Positions 17,907 to 26,757 of a stretch of DNA of 64,000 bases are shown piece by piece (the first letter of the stretch is position 1; each line of letters begins with the position of its first letter). The translations under genes and the position numbers were made by a program. The notes beneath the pieces are model-generated. The model did no database searches, was not told the DNA's origin, and saw only the letters and a program-made list of their open reading frames with translations. Source of the DNA: JABDQZ01 sp963801985 (GTDB taxonomy: Bacteria; Pseudomonadota; Gammaproteobacteria; Chromatiales; Chromatiaceae); assembly GCA_963801985.1 (NCBI GenBank), contig CAWDGV010000006.1, forward strand, positions 124,001 through 188,000, read 5' to 3'.

Positions 17907-18260
17907 TTACCAGCGAAACAACACCCACTGGTTTATCTTGGACAACCTGGGATCATCTTCCTGGAAGTCCAGCTGACCGTCACCATCCTGATCAAAAAAA
18001 TAATAAGGAGGACCCGATTTAGGCTCAACACGAACCATTATCAGTCTTGATCCAGCCCGGTATTCGTAAATGGTTTCATCTTCAGTCTGAATAATTGTAA
18101 CGCCAGGTTCCATAACCTGTCCGCTCTGAACAGGCGGTGGTGGAGGCGGAACGTCCTGTATACCAGTTGCTGCCGGCGGTGACGGAGCTGGAGTCGATGG
18201 AGGTGCAGCCAATACACTGGTAGAAACGATCAGCAATAATGCAGCAAAAAATCTGTTCAT
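17907..18260 (-). CDS. exported DUF2782 family protein
   Basis: 117 residues from the ATG at 18260; an in-frame TTG at 18266 is less likely. A signal peptide (about 1-19) is followed by a proline-rich linker and a domain containing VTIIQTEDETIYEYRAGS and SGPPYYFFDQDGDGQLDF, typical of DUF2782. The DQDGDGQLDF stretch resembles an EF-hand calcium loop. Function of the family is unknown. Confidence 0.82.
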   Translation of the reverse strand: MNRFFAALLLIVSTSVLAAPPSTPAPSPPAATGIQDVPPPPPPVQSGQVMEPGVTIIQTEDETIYEYRAGSRLIMVRVEPKSGPPYYFFDQDGDGQLDFQEDDPRLSKINQWVLFRW

Positions 18261-18308
18261 TAACAAACCCTGTTTTATGGCCCAAAGGCCCTTTCTGATT
18301 CAATCATA

Positions 18309-19034
18309 TTACAACTCGAGTTGAATTTCTTCTTCATCTTCAGATGGCAGGATGCTGCGTGTCTCGTAATGAGCGAAGATGGCATCGACCACGCCCTGGG
18401 GCTCATCAATCACTGTCATCAGCTTCATGTCTTCCGGACTGATCGTACCTGCCGGCACCAGGGTCTGCTCAAACCAGTCAATCAGCCCCTTCCAGAATTC
18501 CGAACCCACCAGGATAATCGGAATACGGCGTGACTTGCCCGTCTGCACCAGGGTCAGAATTTCAGCGAATTCATCCAAAGTCCCGAAGCCACCGGGTAAC
18601 ACAACATAAGCCGAGGCATATTTTACAAACATAACCTTACGTGCGAAAAAGTGTTTGAAGGCTAAAGAAATATCCTGGTAAGGGTTCCCAACCTGCTCTG
18701 TTGGCAGCCTGATATTCAAGCCCACGCTGGGTGACTTTCCTTCAAATGCCCCCTTATTGGCAGCCTCCATGATACCTGGACCGCCACCACTGACCACGGC
18801 AAACCCACTGTCTGACAGCAGCCTCGCAATATCCTTTGCCAACAGGTAGTATGGGTGGTCTGGCTCGGTACGTGCAGAACCGAAGATACTGACGGAAGGC
18901 TCGATCTGGGCAAGCGCTTCAAAACCTTCAACAAACTCGGAGAGAATCTGGAACATGCGCCAGGATTCCCGTTTCATCAGGTCTCCGGCATGTCTTGCCG
19001 TGTTGCGCTTATGATTCATTTGATTCATTGTCAT
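18309..19034 (-). CDS. LOG-family (TIGR00730) Rossmann-fold protein
   Basis: 241-residue protein of the group once called lysine decarboxylases and now known to include cytokinin riboside monophosphate phosphoribohydrolases and nucleotide hydrolases. The signature PGGFGTLDEFAE is present near residue 146, together with GGGPGIMEAANKGAFEG. The start at 19034 has GAGGT about 10 bases upstream. The precise substrate is unknown. Confidence 0.85.
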   Translation of the reverse strand: MTMNQMNHKRNTARHAGDLMKRESWRMFQILSEFVEGFEALAQIEPSVSIFGSARTEPDHPYYLLAKDIARLLSDSGFAVVSGGGPGIMEAANKGAFEGKSPSVGLNIRLPTEQVGNPYQDISLAFKHFFARKVMFVKYASAYVVLPGGFGTLDEFAEILTLVQTGKSRRIPIILVGSEFWKGLIDWFEQTLVPAGTISPEDMKLMTVIDEPQGVVDAIFAHYETRSILPSEDEEEIQLEL

Positions 19035-19128
19035 TTTTTAATACCTCAAACAGGACAGTCTTCGCTACCATAGCAGGCTCGTAACGAACTTAAGCAAATA
19101 GCATAGACCACCCAGCCGCTGAAATTGC

Positions 19129-21132
19129 ATGCATGATCTAAACAAACGTCAACTTGAAGCCGTCCGATATCTCGATGGCCCTTTACTTGTTCTGGCAGGA
19201 GCCGGCTCGGGTAAAACTCGTGTTATCACGCGCAAGATTGTGCATCTGATCGAAAATGCCGGCATTGCACCCCGACATATTACCGCTGTCACTTTCACCA
19301 ACAAGGCAGCACGTGAAATGAAAACCCGGGTGAAACAGGAGTTTTCCGACAATGCTGCCAAAGGCCTGAAAATATCCACTTTCCATACACTGGGTTTAAC
19401 TATCTTACGCAGGGAATTTGCTGCTGCCGGCCTGAAAAAAGGCTTTACCTTGATGGACCAGGAAGACTGCACCAACGTATTGCGCGAACTTCTCAAAAAA
19501 GACCAGCGCGAAGAAGACAGCCAATCAGCACAATGGCAGATTTCACATTGGAAAAATGCTTTAACCACGCCGGAACAGGCCTTGTCCATTGCCGCCAATG
19601 ATCTTGAACATGCCCAGGCCAGGCAATACCTCGCTTATCAACAGATGCTGCAGGCCTATAATGCCGTGGATTTTGATGACCTGTTGCGCCTGCCGGTGCA
19701 GATATTCCGCCAGGACCGTAAAATCCTGGATGCCTGGCAGGATCGTATCCGTTACCTGCTGGTCGATGAATACCAGGATACTAATGGCGCACAATATGAA
19801 CTGGTTAAACAACTGGTAGGTATTCGCCAGGCATTAACGGTGGTTGGTGATGATGACCAGTCTATCTATGCATGGCGCGGCGCACGCCCGGAAAACCTGG
19901 AGCGCCTGAAAGAGGACTTCAGCCAACTGAAAATCATCAAGCTGGAACAGAATTACCGTTCCACCGGCAGGATTCTCAGAGCCGCCAACCAGCTGATTGG
20001 TAACAATCCGCATGTTTTCGAAAAAAAGCTGTGGAGTGAACTGGGTCCTGGCGACATGATTCGTGCATTAAACTGCCGTGATGAAAATGACGAAATTGAA
20101 AAAGTCGCCACAGAAATTATTCATCACAAATTCACCAAGGGTAGCGAATTTGGTGACTACGCCATTCTTTACCGCGGCAATCACCAGTCCAGGGGCTTTG
20201 AAAAAGCTTTACGGATTCACAACATCCCGTATTTTATCAGTGGTGGCCAGTCCTTCTTTAACAGGGCAGAAATCAAGGATGCCATGGCATACCTGCGCCT
20301 GCTGGCCAATCCCGATGATGACACGGCATTTTTACGCACCGTAAACACACCGCATCGTGGTATAGGCGCCACAACACTGCAAAAGCTTGCTGCTTATGCC
20401 ACAGAACGCGGCATTTCGCTGAAGCAGGCCTGTAATGAAATGGGTCTTGCAGAACTCCTAAAACCCAACCTGCTGGAAAAGCTGCAGTCTTTTTCCGGCA
20501 TGATCGATTTTTATACGCAGGTAGCCAGCGAGAAATCCGCTACGCATGGTATTCGGCAGTTACTCAATGAAATTGATTATGACGCCTGGCTGCGGGACCA
20601 GTCATCCAACGACAAGGCTACTGAGCGCAAACAGGATAACGTTGAAGAATTGTTCGATTGGCTCGAACGTCTGCAGGATGATGAGACCAAGGGTGACACC
20701 ATCGCCGAACTGGTCAGCCACCTGACGCTGATGGATGTACTGGAACGGCAGGATGAAGAATCAGGCGGTGACCGCGTTCACCTGATGACACTGCATGCCG
20801 CCAAAGGACTGGAATTCCCCTATGTTTTCCTGGTTGGCATGGAGGAAGAGTTATTACCCCATCGCACCAGCATTGAGGAAGATAATATTGAAGAAGAACG
20901 ACGCCTGGCCTATGTCGGTATTACCAGGGCGCGGCAGTTATTGACTATCACCTACGCTTCCAAACGCAAACGTTACGGCGAGTTGACCAGCTGCGAACCC
21001 AGTCGCTTCCTCAGCGAACTACCTGAGGATGACATCACCTGGGAAGGAAAAAACCGGCTCAGTCCAGAAGTCCAGAAAGAGCGTGGTAACGCTCACCTGG
21101 CGAATATCAGGTCAATGCTTGCTGTGGAATAA
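19129..21132 (+). CDS. rep: ATP-dependent DNA helicase Rep
   Basis: UvrD/Rep superfamily 1 helicase that moves 3' to 5' along single strands and helps replication forks pass obstacles. The 667 residues carry the Q motif LNKRQLEAVRY, Walker A AGAGSGKTRV (about 22-31), motif II LLVDEYQDTN, motif III VVGDDDQSIYAWRGA, motif IV QNYRST and motif VI EERRLAYVGITRARQLL. The length and the ELTSCEPSRFL tail favour Rep over UvrD. Confidence 0.94.
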   Translation: MHDLNKRQLEAVRYLDGPLLVLAGAGSGKTRVITRKIVHLIENAGIAPRHITAVTFTNKAAREMKTRVKQEFSDNAAKGLKISTFHTLGLTILRREFAAAGLKKGFTLMDQEDCTNVLRELLKKDQREEDSQSAQWQISHWKNALTTPEQALSIAANDLEHAQARQYLAYQQMLQAYNAVDFDDLLRLPVQIFRQDRKILDAWQDRIRYLLVDEYQDTNGAQYELVKQLVGIRQALTVVGDDDQSIYAWRGARPENLERLKEDFSQLKIIKLEQNYRSTGRILRAANQLIGNNPHVFEKKLWSELGPGDMIRALNCRDENDEIEKVATEIIHHKFTKGSEFGDYAILYRGNHQSRGFEKALRIHNIPYFISGGQSFFNRAEIKDAMAYLRLLANPDDDTAFLRTVNTPHRGIGATTLQKLAAYATERGISLKQACNEMGLAELLKPNLLEKLQSFSGMIDFYTQVASEKSATHGIRQLLNEIDYDAWLRDQSSNDKATERKQDNVEELFDWLERLQDDETKGDTIAELVSHLTLMDVLERQDEESGGDRVHLMTLHAAKGLEFPYVFLVGMEEELLPHRTSIEEDNIEEERRLAYVGITRARQLLTITYASKRKRYGELTSCEPSRFLSELPEDDITWEGKNRLSPEVQKERGNAHLANIRSMLAVE

Positions 21133-21198
21133 TTGAGCGGCAGGTTTCCAACTCTACTGAAAGTATTTGACGTACTTAAAAGCAGCACCGATCCAAAC

Positions 21199-21230
21199 GT
21201 CATTCCGGCATTCTTCTGGCCAGAATCTCA
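21199..21230. repeat. REP-like palindrome
   Basis: GTCATTCCGGC followed by a short loop and GGCCAGAATCTCA forms a stem of the kind often seen in dispersed bacterial REP elements (ATTC-GGC pairing with GCC-GAAT). Only one copy was noticed in the window, between rep and its terminator. Confidence 0.35.
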
Positions 21231-21246
21231 TTGCATCAGAATAAAG

Positions 21247-21282
21247 ACCCCGGCTAACAACATGCCGGGGTGACAGTTTTTT
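21247..21282 (+). terminator. rho-independent terminator after rep
   Basis: ACCCCGGC at 21247-21254 pairs with GCCGGGGT at 21264-21271, and six Ts follow at 21277-21282. It lies about 115 bases beyond the rep stop codon. It may also serve the convergent cytochrome gene, although the T tract on that side is weak. Confidence 0.8.
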
Positions 21283-21296
21283 GAAAATAAGCCGTC

Positions 21297-21803
21297 TTAT
21301 TTAACTGCATCCAGCATGTAGTCAATGGAAGCGGAAATCTCGGCATCAGAAAGATGCATCTGGCCGCCTTTTGGAGGCATGGCGCCTTTGCCGTTAATCG
21401 CACTGGCCATCAGGGCGTCTTTACCGGTAGCAACACGTGGACCCCAAGCCGCAGCATCACCAAGCTTTGGCGCACCGGCAGCACCTGTGCCATGACAGGC
21501 AAAACAGGCAGTTGTATAGACGGCTTTACCATCAGCTGCTGCAGGAGCAGCCGGGGTTTCAGCCGCAACTTCGGCGACAGTTTCAACTGCAGCTTCTGCC
21601 ACTGGTGCAGCAGCTTCGGCTGCAGCAGGTGCCGCTTCCGCTGGTGCTGTTGGAGGAGCAGCCGGAGCCTGGCCCGCAACAGTCACCGTACCAATTGGCT
21701 TGATGCGCTCCAGAACCGCCGAACGATCATCTTCAGCTGAAGCCATACCAGAAAAAGCCAGAGCAGTGCCTATCAGAGAAAATACCAGAGTACGCTTGAA
21801 CAT
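21297..21803 (-). CDS. cytochrome c5-like monoheme protein with Ala/Pro linker
   Basis: 168 residues: signal peptide (about 1-23), an alanine- and proline-rich linker (about 46-91), then a small class I cytochrome domain. The haem site is CFACH at 100-104 and the probable methionine ligand is in GAMPPKG (about M142). The GAPKLGD and WGPR stretches are typical of cytochrome c5 (CycB-like). It is a periplasmic electron carrier, perhaps tethered away from the membrane by the linker. Convergent with rep. Confidence 0.88.
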   Translation of the reverse strand: MFKRTLVFSLIGTALAFSGMASAEDDRSAVLERIKPIGTVTVAGQAPAAPPTAPAEAAPAAAEAAAPVAEAAVETVAEVAAETPAAPAAADGKAVYTTACFACHGTGAAGAPKLGDAAAWGPRVATGKDALMASAINGKGAMPPKGGQMHLSDAEISASIDYMLDAVK

Positions 21804-21970
21804 AATGTGTTTCCTTATGTAAAAAGATTGCCCAGATTGGTCTAGCGATCAATCAATTGGCGCGGAGTATAAACAATTTCTAATACACTTTGTAGCATCA
21901 AGGTAAATTCCTGTTGCCAGAATGCTATTATGCGGAATTATTTTCACCTCTAGCTACAGGAATTCTTATC

Positions 21971-22432
21971 ATGGGTATCGCTGTCATGCTCCACGTCGCT
22001 GCCGTTGTCATCTGGGTCGGCGGCATGATTTTCGCACATGCTTTTTTACGGCCGGTGGCTGCCGCACAACTTGAGCCTCCTCAGAGACTGCAACTGTGGG
22101 TTGGCGTATTTAAACGTTTTTTTCCTGTCGTCTGGATCAGTATCCTGCTGATTCTGGTAACCGGTTATGGCGTCATCCTCGGCTATTATCCCGACGGAAT
22201 GAAAGGCCTGCCCATGCATATCAACCTGATGATGGGGCTGGGTATTGTCATGATGCTGATTTTCTTCCACGTGTATTTTGCGTCCTTCAAACGCCTGAAA
22301 AATGCGGTTGCAAGCCAGGACTGGCCTGCAGGCGGCAAGGCACTGGCCCAGATTCGCCAATTGGTCGGTATCAACATGACCATCGGAATCATTACGGCAG
22401 CGATTGCCAGTGGTGGCCGCTACCTGTTTTAG
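21971..22432 (+). CDS. CopD-family membrane protein
   Basis: 153-residue polytopic membrane protein. Start ATG at 21971 is preferred because AGGA lies 9 bases upstream; the longer frame uses a TTG. Four hydrophobic segments are seen. Conserved residues include VMLHVAAVVIWVGGMIFAHAFLRP at the start, with histidines that could bind copper or haem, and MHINLMMGLG. Members of this family are annotated as CopD-like or as DUF integral membrane proteins. Actual function is unknown. Confidence 0.75.
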   Translation: MGIAVMLHVAAVVIWVGGMIFAHAFLRPVAAAQLEPPQRLQLWVGVFKRFFPVVWISILLILVTGYGVILGYYPDGMKGLPMHINLMMGLGIVMMLIFFHVYFASFKRLKNAVASQDWPAGGKALAQIRQLVGINMTIGIITAAIASGGRYLF

Positions 22433-22521
22433 TTGGACCAGATTTGCCTAAAACAGGCTGAAAAATTTAACTGAAACAGGCAAATTGAAAACAGGTATGT
22501 TACATTTCGCCGCGAAATAAT

Positions 22522-22598
<77 letters not shown>

Positions 22599-22612
22599 TA
22601 TAATGAAATTAG

Positions 22613-22636
22613 GCCCACCTCGTGTGGGCTGTTTTT
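22613..22636 (+). terminator. terminator after tRNA-Arg
   Basis: GCCCAC at 22613-22618 pairs with GTGGGC at 22624-22629 around a 5-base loop, followed by TGTTTTT. It lies 15 bases after the tRNA. Confidence 0.8.
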
Positions 22637-22672
22637 GTTATGGCCTCGAGAGATGAGAACGCGGGAGTTCGA

Positions 22673-22696
22673 CAAAATAGCAGGAATGCTATTTTG
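22673..22696. repeat. perfect 10-bp hairpin beside a tRNA T-arm fragment
   Basis: CAAAATAGCA at 22673-22682 pairs with TGCTATTTTG at 22687-22696 around GGAA. Just before it, CGGGAGTTCGA at 22662-22672 repeats 11 bases of the T arm of the tRNA-Arg (22570-22580). The remaining sequence to 22846 shows no gene. Confidence 0.5.
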
Positions 22697-22846
22697 TTCA
22701 TCACTTTAATCTCCTGTTTTTTTAAGTTGCAGAGCAACCGGGAACAGAAGACCGGGTTACTCCAGCTTCAGCGCAAGGTGATCCTTCTCACAACAGCACT
22801 TTGAAACTGTCGAACTACGAGCCTGATCTGGAATACTGAAGACCTG

Positions 22847-23695
22847 CTAATAAATAATTTTCTCCAGCTGCTTCACCAGTTCAGAAGGTGAAATACCATG
22901 AGCGAACTTGGTGACAAAACGGCCATCTGGCGCCATCAGGTAAAGACTTGATGTGTGATCCACTATGTATATATCCGGATTGGCAGGGTCAACCTTGCCT
23001 TTTTCGTATTTAACCCTGAACTGGTCTGCAACCCTCTTGATCATCTCTGGCTTTCCAGTCAGACCAATCAGGCGCGAATCAAAAAAAGCAACGTAGTCTC
23101 GCAATATCTTCACTGTATCCCGTTCAGGATCTACTGAAATGAAATAAGGCTGCAACTTGCCTGAAACATCTCCCATTTTCTTTAATGCCTGGGCCATTAC
23201 CACCAGGCTGGTCGGGCAAATATCCGGGCAGGAGGTATAGCCAAAAAAGATCAGGGAATAAGTACCCCTCATATCCAGTTCCGTGACAGTCTGCCCCAGG
23301 TGATCAGTCAGGATAAAACGTCCGCCAATTCCATCTGGAGCCGGTGCTTCATCACTTGCAGCTGCCAGTCTTGCAGCGGCTGCCGCATCCATATCCGCGT
23401 TAAGACATTGCTTGATCACATCCGTGTTGTATTCCATGAGTTTCAGGTATAGGTCAGGTCCTGCCTTGAACTGCTGCCCTAAAACATCCAGTTCACCGAT
23501 ATTGATTTGTTGTCCTCCTGTTAACAAGTCCAGATGCTCGGCTTTCATGGATTTATCAACAAACAGACAAACTGCCTCTTTGTTACTGATCCTGTTGTGC
23601 ATCTCGAGTAGCCTTACAATATCGTCAGCATCACTCGGCGTAGCTGCAATGTAACCCAGTGTTGTCAGGGCATATGCCTGCTCAAAATATTGCAA
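22847..23695 (-). CDS. SCO1/SenC copper chaperone domain fused to the C-terminal half of a ZnuA-like domain
   Basis: One open frame of 282 residues. Residues 1-100 match the C-terminal half of ABC metal-binding proteins of the ZnuA type (QYFEQAYALTTLGYIA, then AVCLFVDKSM and IGELDVLGQQFKAGPDLYLKLME). After an Ala-rich linker (101-122) comes a SCO1/SenC domain with FFGYTSCPDICPTSL (CPDIC, 156-160), SVDPERDT and the copper-ligand histidine in DHTSSLYLM (H247). SCO proteins deliver copper or reducing power to CuA sites. The protein continues upstream into the frame at 23682-24285 through one base shift, so the full product would be about 478 residues. It is last in its operon. CuA loading of NosZ is a plausible but inferred role. 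Confidence 0.85.
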   Translation of the reverse strand: MQYFEQAYALTTLGYIAATPSDADDIVRLLEMHNRISNKEAVCLFVDKSMKAEHLDLLTGGQQINIGELDVLGQQFKAGPDLYLKLMEYNTDVIKQCLNADMDAAAAARLAAASDEAPAPDGIGGRFILTDHLGQTVTELDMRGTYSLIFFGYTSCPDICPTSLVVMAQALKKMGDVSGKLQPYFISVDPERDTVKILRDYVAFFDSRLIGLTGKPEMIKRVADQFRVKYEKGKVDPANPDIYIVDHTSSLYLMAPDGRFVTKFAHGISPSELVKQLEKIIY

Positions 23696-24285
23696 GGTGT
23701 CGAAAATACTGAATACCTAAACCCGCTTTCATTCCCCGGTAGCCGTATTCATATTCCCTATCTATCTGCAAAAGCGGCTTAAGCATTTCACGTCGATTAC
23801 GGCTGTAAATATGAGAACGTGGCGGGTCTTTCTGAATCAGCGCTTCTGTCAATTCATCCAGCATGATTAATACATTACGATCATCCAGCCAGAAAAAAGG
23901 ATCACGAAGATTAAATTCCTTTCTGGAAGGTAGAATTTTAAGGCGTTGATTTGATAACAGCTCCAGTACAGTTGTTTCAGCAGGAAGTTTTTTAACCTGA
24001 TCCTGCAAGGAGTTTTCCAGCTCTTCACCAACCCAGATCACGATATCTGCATCAGCCAGCAATTGTTTTTGTTTTGCATTAACTTCAAAGTCGTAGGGCG
24101 TTTGCTTGCCATCCATTAACAATACGGGCTCACCAACATCTTTCATGAGACCTGCAACTATTGAATGAATTGGCTTGATACTGACTACGACAGTAAAATC
24201 ATCGCCAGCCACCAGCAGCTGACCATAAGTAGCCAACAAGGCAATCAATCAGCCAGCTAACCGGTGAGTAGGAAGCTTTTTTCAT
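23682..24285 (-). CDS. N-terminal half of the ZnuA-like/SCO1 fusion protein (frameshifted)
   Basis: Encodes a signal sequence and the N-terminal lobe of a ZnuA-type metal-binding protein: VVVSIKPIHSIVAGLM, then LLMDGKQTPYDFEVN and ADADIVIWVGEELE. The true start is probably the ATG at 24285, which overlaps the stop of the upstream gene (ATGA); a short shift near 24250 joins it to the open frame starting at 24248. A second shift near 23710 joins it to the SCO part. The histidines that bind zinc in E. coli ZnuA are replaced here (TPYDF for EHDY, DPFFWLD for the MHLWLS region, and FDTLQYF for FHDAYGYF), so it may no longer bind zinc. Confidence 0.78.
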
Positions 24286-24620
24286 TGACTGAATTCAGAT
24301 TTAATATTTTCAATTGCAGCATCCACTTCAAGCTGGAATAACTGCGCCGCTGGACATACCTGGTCTTTTTCCATGAATTCCATAAATGATGCATTGGTAG
24401 ACTGCTCAAACCATTCTCCCAGCATTCTTTGCTTGGGCAGGCTTTCCACTAGTGCCATTTTTATACGTTTAACCTGGTCAATGTAACGACATTGCAAGGC
24501 AATTCCATTGAGCTTGCCAATACTGGATATTACTTGCTGCTGGCTGTCAGTCATTGCCTGCAACGAAGTTGCCCAGCTAATTACTGATAACGATATCAGT
24601 AGCATAATTTTATTTTTCAT
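24282..24620 (-). CDS. small secreted protein of unknown function in the nos region
   Basis: 112 residues with a signal peptide (about 1-22, ending at SLQAM). The mature part is helical, with two cysteines (LQCRYID near residue 43 and DQVCPAAQ near residue 88) that could form a disulfide. No family was recognised. It lies between the pentapeptide-repeat gene and the ZnuA-SCO fusion, overlapping the latter by 4 bases, so a role in the same periplasmic pathway is likely. It is one of the few undamaged frames in this stretch. Confidence 0.7.
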   Translation of the reverse strand: MKNKIMLLISLSVISWATSLQAMTDSQQQVISSIGKLNGIALQCRYIDQVKRIKMALVESLPKQRMLGEWFEQSTNASFMEFMEKDQVCPAAQLFQLEVDAAIENIKSEFSQ

Positions 24621-24639
24621 GATTTTGCCTATTTACCAA

Positions 24640-25426
24640 CTAATGTCGTGGAGTGTGCTGCGTGGCTTTTCGTTGCTCAAGCATATCCTGCAAATGCATT
24701 GGCAGATTCTGCGCATTGGTGAAATCTGTGCCGTCCAGTACTGAATTGAGAAAACGTGTTTCCTTTAAGTTTGCCTCGATGAACACCGCATTATCCATAC
24801 GGACACCATTTAATAATGAATGTGTCAAATCAGCCTGGGTAAAGTCTGCATCTTCCAGCGCCCCGCCCGTCATAGGTAACCCATTTAAGCTTGGCATGAC
24901 GTAACTTACTGCCAATCAAAACAGCTCTGCTGCATAAAGCATGCTTCAAAGTTACTATTATTAAAATTGCTGTTCTTCCATCGCAATATCTTTCATATAG
25001 GCACCAGAGAAGTCCACATGCTCGGCAATCACCTCATTAAGATTAGCGCCAAACATATTAGCACCTTTAAACAGGCTGTTATTCAGTTTCGCCCCATCAA
25101 ACGTCGTATGAAACAAATCAGCTTCAGTCAGATCCGCTCCGGTGATCATGCAATCTGTCAACACAGCCCATTTCAAATCGGCTTTTCGCAATTTCGCCCC
25201 AACAAGATTACAACCGGGTAATTTGGCATTGGAAAAATCAACGCCATCAAGCAATGCACCGGATAAATTAACAAACGGCATTTTTTTGCCCAGAAAATGA
25301 GCAATGCCGCAAATCAGTGCCCGGCAGGGGCTGTTCGCAATCACCTTCTGGCATATCGGCCAGGGACATGGCTGGTGACAGTAAAATCACCACATACAGA
25401 TACCAGTTATATCTTGTTATCTTCAT
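24640..25426 (-). pseudogene. exported pentapeptide-repeat protein (several frameshifts)
   Basis: Joining frames gives one protein. ATG at 25426 starts a signal peptide (VVILLSPAMSLADMPEGDC). Next come pentapeptide repeats of the A(D/N)LxX type: LSGALLDGVDFSNAKL, ADLTEADLFHTTFDGAKL, and in the next frame ADFTQADLTHSLLNGVRM and DGTDFTNAQNL. Shifts lie near 25278 (a run of A bases), near 24965 and near 24870. Pentapeptide repeats fold as a right-handed beta helix. Function unknown; NosD, also a beta helix, is in the same region. First gene of the minus-strand group ending with the SCO fusion. Confidence 0.72.
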
Positions 25427-25489
25427 ATTTCAGCCCTGCCCGGTTAAAAAGCAGAATCTGTATTAAACAGGACAAGTAGTCTGCAAACT

Positions 25490-25503
25490 CTGATTTAAAT
25501 CAA
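25490..25503. promoter_or_regulatory. FNR/DNR-like site
   Basis: CTGAT-TTAA-ATCAA has one mismatch from TTGAT-N4-ATCAA. It lies between the divergent pentapeptide gene (start 25426) and the cytochrome (start 25565), 68 bases from the latter. Confidence 0.55.
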
Positions 25504-25564
25504 GAACCAGATATATTGGAAATGACTATAATAAGAACTTAAACGAATCTGAAATAAAACCTCC

Positions 25565-26245
25565 ATGAAACCAGCACATGAGTTAATCATTTATTTACTT
25601 GCCAGTCTGCTCTTATCTACCCAGGTAACAGCCCTGGAGTATGCCCCTGACATTGGTGAAGAAATCAATGAAGTCTGTGCAGGTTGTCACGGTGAATTTG
25701 GACAAGGTGGAAAGGAAGGGGAATATCCCCGACTTGCAGGCTTACCTGCCGAGTTTATAAAAAAACAGCTCGAATTATTCCGTGAGCGCAAGCGCCCCAA
25801 TATTGCCATGATTGAATATATCGACCATCGTCAAATGCCGGATGAGGACATCTTTCATATTTCACAATTTCTGGCGAAGATTACACTGAATACCAGATTA
25901 CCTGCAGTTGATGAAACTGCACCTGACTTTAATGCCTACGAACGCCTGCTTGAATCAAAAAAACTGATGCAGATCCCCAGAGCCAAAGGGGATGCCGAAA
26001 AAGGACTAAAGCTCTACAAAAAAGAATGCGGCAACCTGTCATGGTAAAGATGGATATGGTGATCACAGGAAAGCCGTTCCCATGCTGGCCGGGCAATACA
26101 CCAGCTACCTGTGGCGCCAAGTTAAAAAGCTAAGACAGAAATTGCGCATTCACGATAGTGATGCACCGGAAGAAGAATTGCTGGATGATTTTACGATGAG
26201 GAACTGACTGATATTTTTGCCTGGTTATCCATAGCTGATGACTAG
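25565..26245 (+). pseudogene. diheme cytochrome c in the nos region (frameshifted)
   Basis: The first frame (to 26047) encodes a signal peptide and a haem site CAGCHG near residue 39, then a cytochrome c553/c4-like fold with EYPRLAGLPAEFIKKQLELF. At about 26035 one extra C breaks the frame; removing it restores a second haem site CGNCHGKDGYGDH. A further shift near 26200 restores the ending DEELTDIFAWLSIADD with stop at 26245. It is a periplasmic electron carrier, probably for the nos pathway. It is the only plus-strand gene inside the nos region and is divergent from the pentapeptide gene. Confidence 0.78.
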
Positions 26246-26253
26246 CCCGGAAG

Positions 26254-26757
26254 CTATTTGGCAGTCACTGCATTTTCATTGACAGTGATAAACCTGAAAG
26301 GCACTGCAGTCACCTGGTTTCCCTGATACAAAAGCACCTTCGCCTCCCATTCCATGATTTCATGAACACAGACTGACAGATTTGCCTTTACCCGCAAAAT
26401 GCCCATTACCCAGGCTCCTGTTGTGTGCGGTTAAATCCCATATTCATCTCAACGCCATTGAGATCAACATCAACCCTGTCAATGGACAGGTTCAGATATT
26501 TCAACCTGCAACCTTAAAGGCTCAAGCAAAGGTATACTACGTGGTTCAATAGAAAAACTGACCATCTCCACCAGTTGGCAACTGGCTTGATACATGGCCC
26601 GCTTCGTAAGTCACAATCAGGAATCATAAGAAAGTTTTACTGATACTTGCTGCTCATCCTCAGGCCACAAAACAAACAGTGCCCAGCCAAGCCAGGCAAT
26701 TAGCAGCAAAATAACAACCCATTGAAACAAACCGCTGTCCTTGATTATTGATTTCAT
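26254..26757 (-). pseudogene. membrane-anchored periplasmic protein of unknown family (frameshifted)
   Basis: No single frame covers it, but joined frames give about 150 residues: an N-terminal helix (LFQWVVILLLIAWLGWALFV), then DCDLRSGPC, FSIEPRSIPLLEPLRLQVEI, VDLNGVEMNMGFNR and MEWEAKVLLYQGNQVTAVPF. The same order of features occurs in the intact gene at 62855-63319, so the two are paralogues. The ATG at 26757 directly follows the nosY stop, placing it last in the nos operon. Shifts lie near 26620, 26480 and 26430. Function unknown; a FixH-like fold is possible but not shown. Confidence 0.65.
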
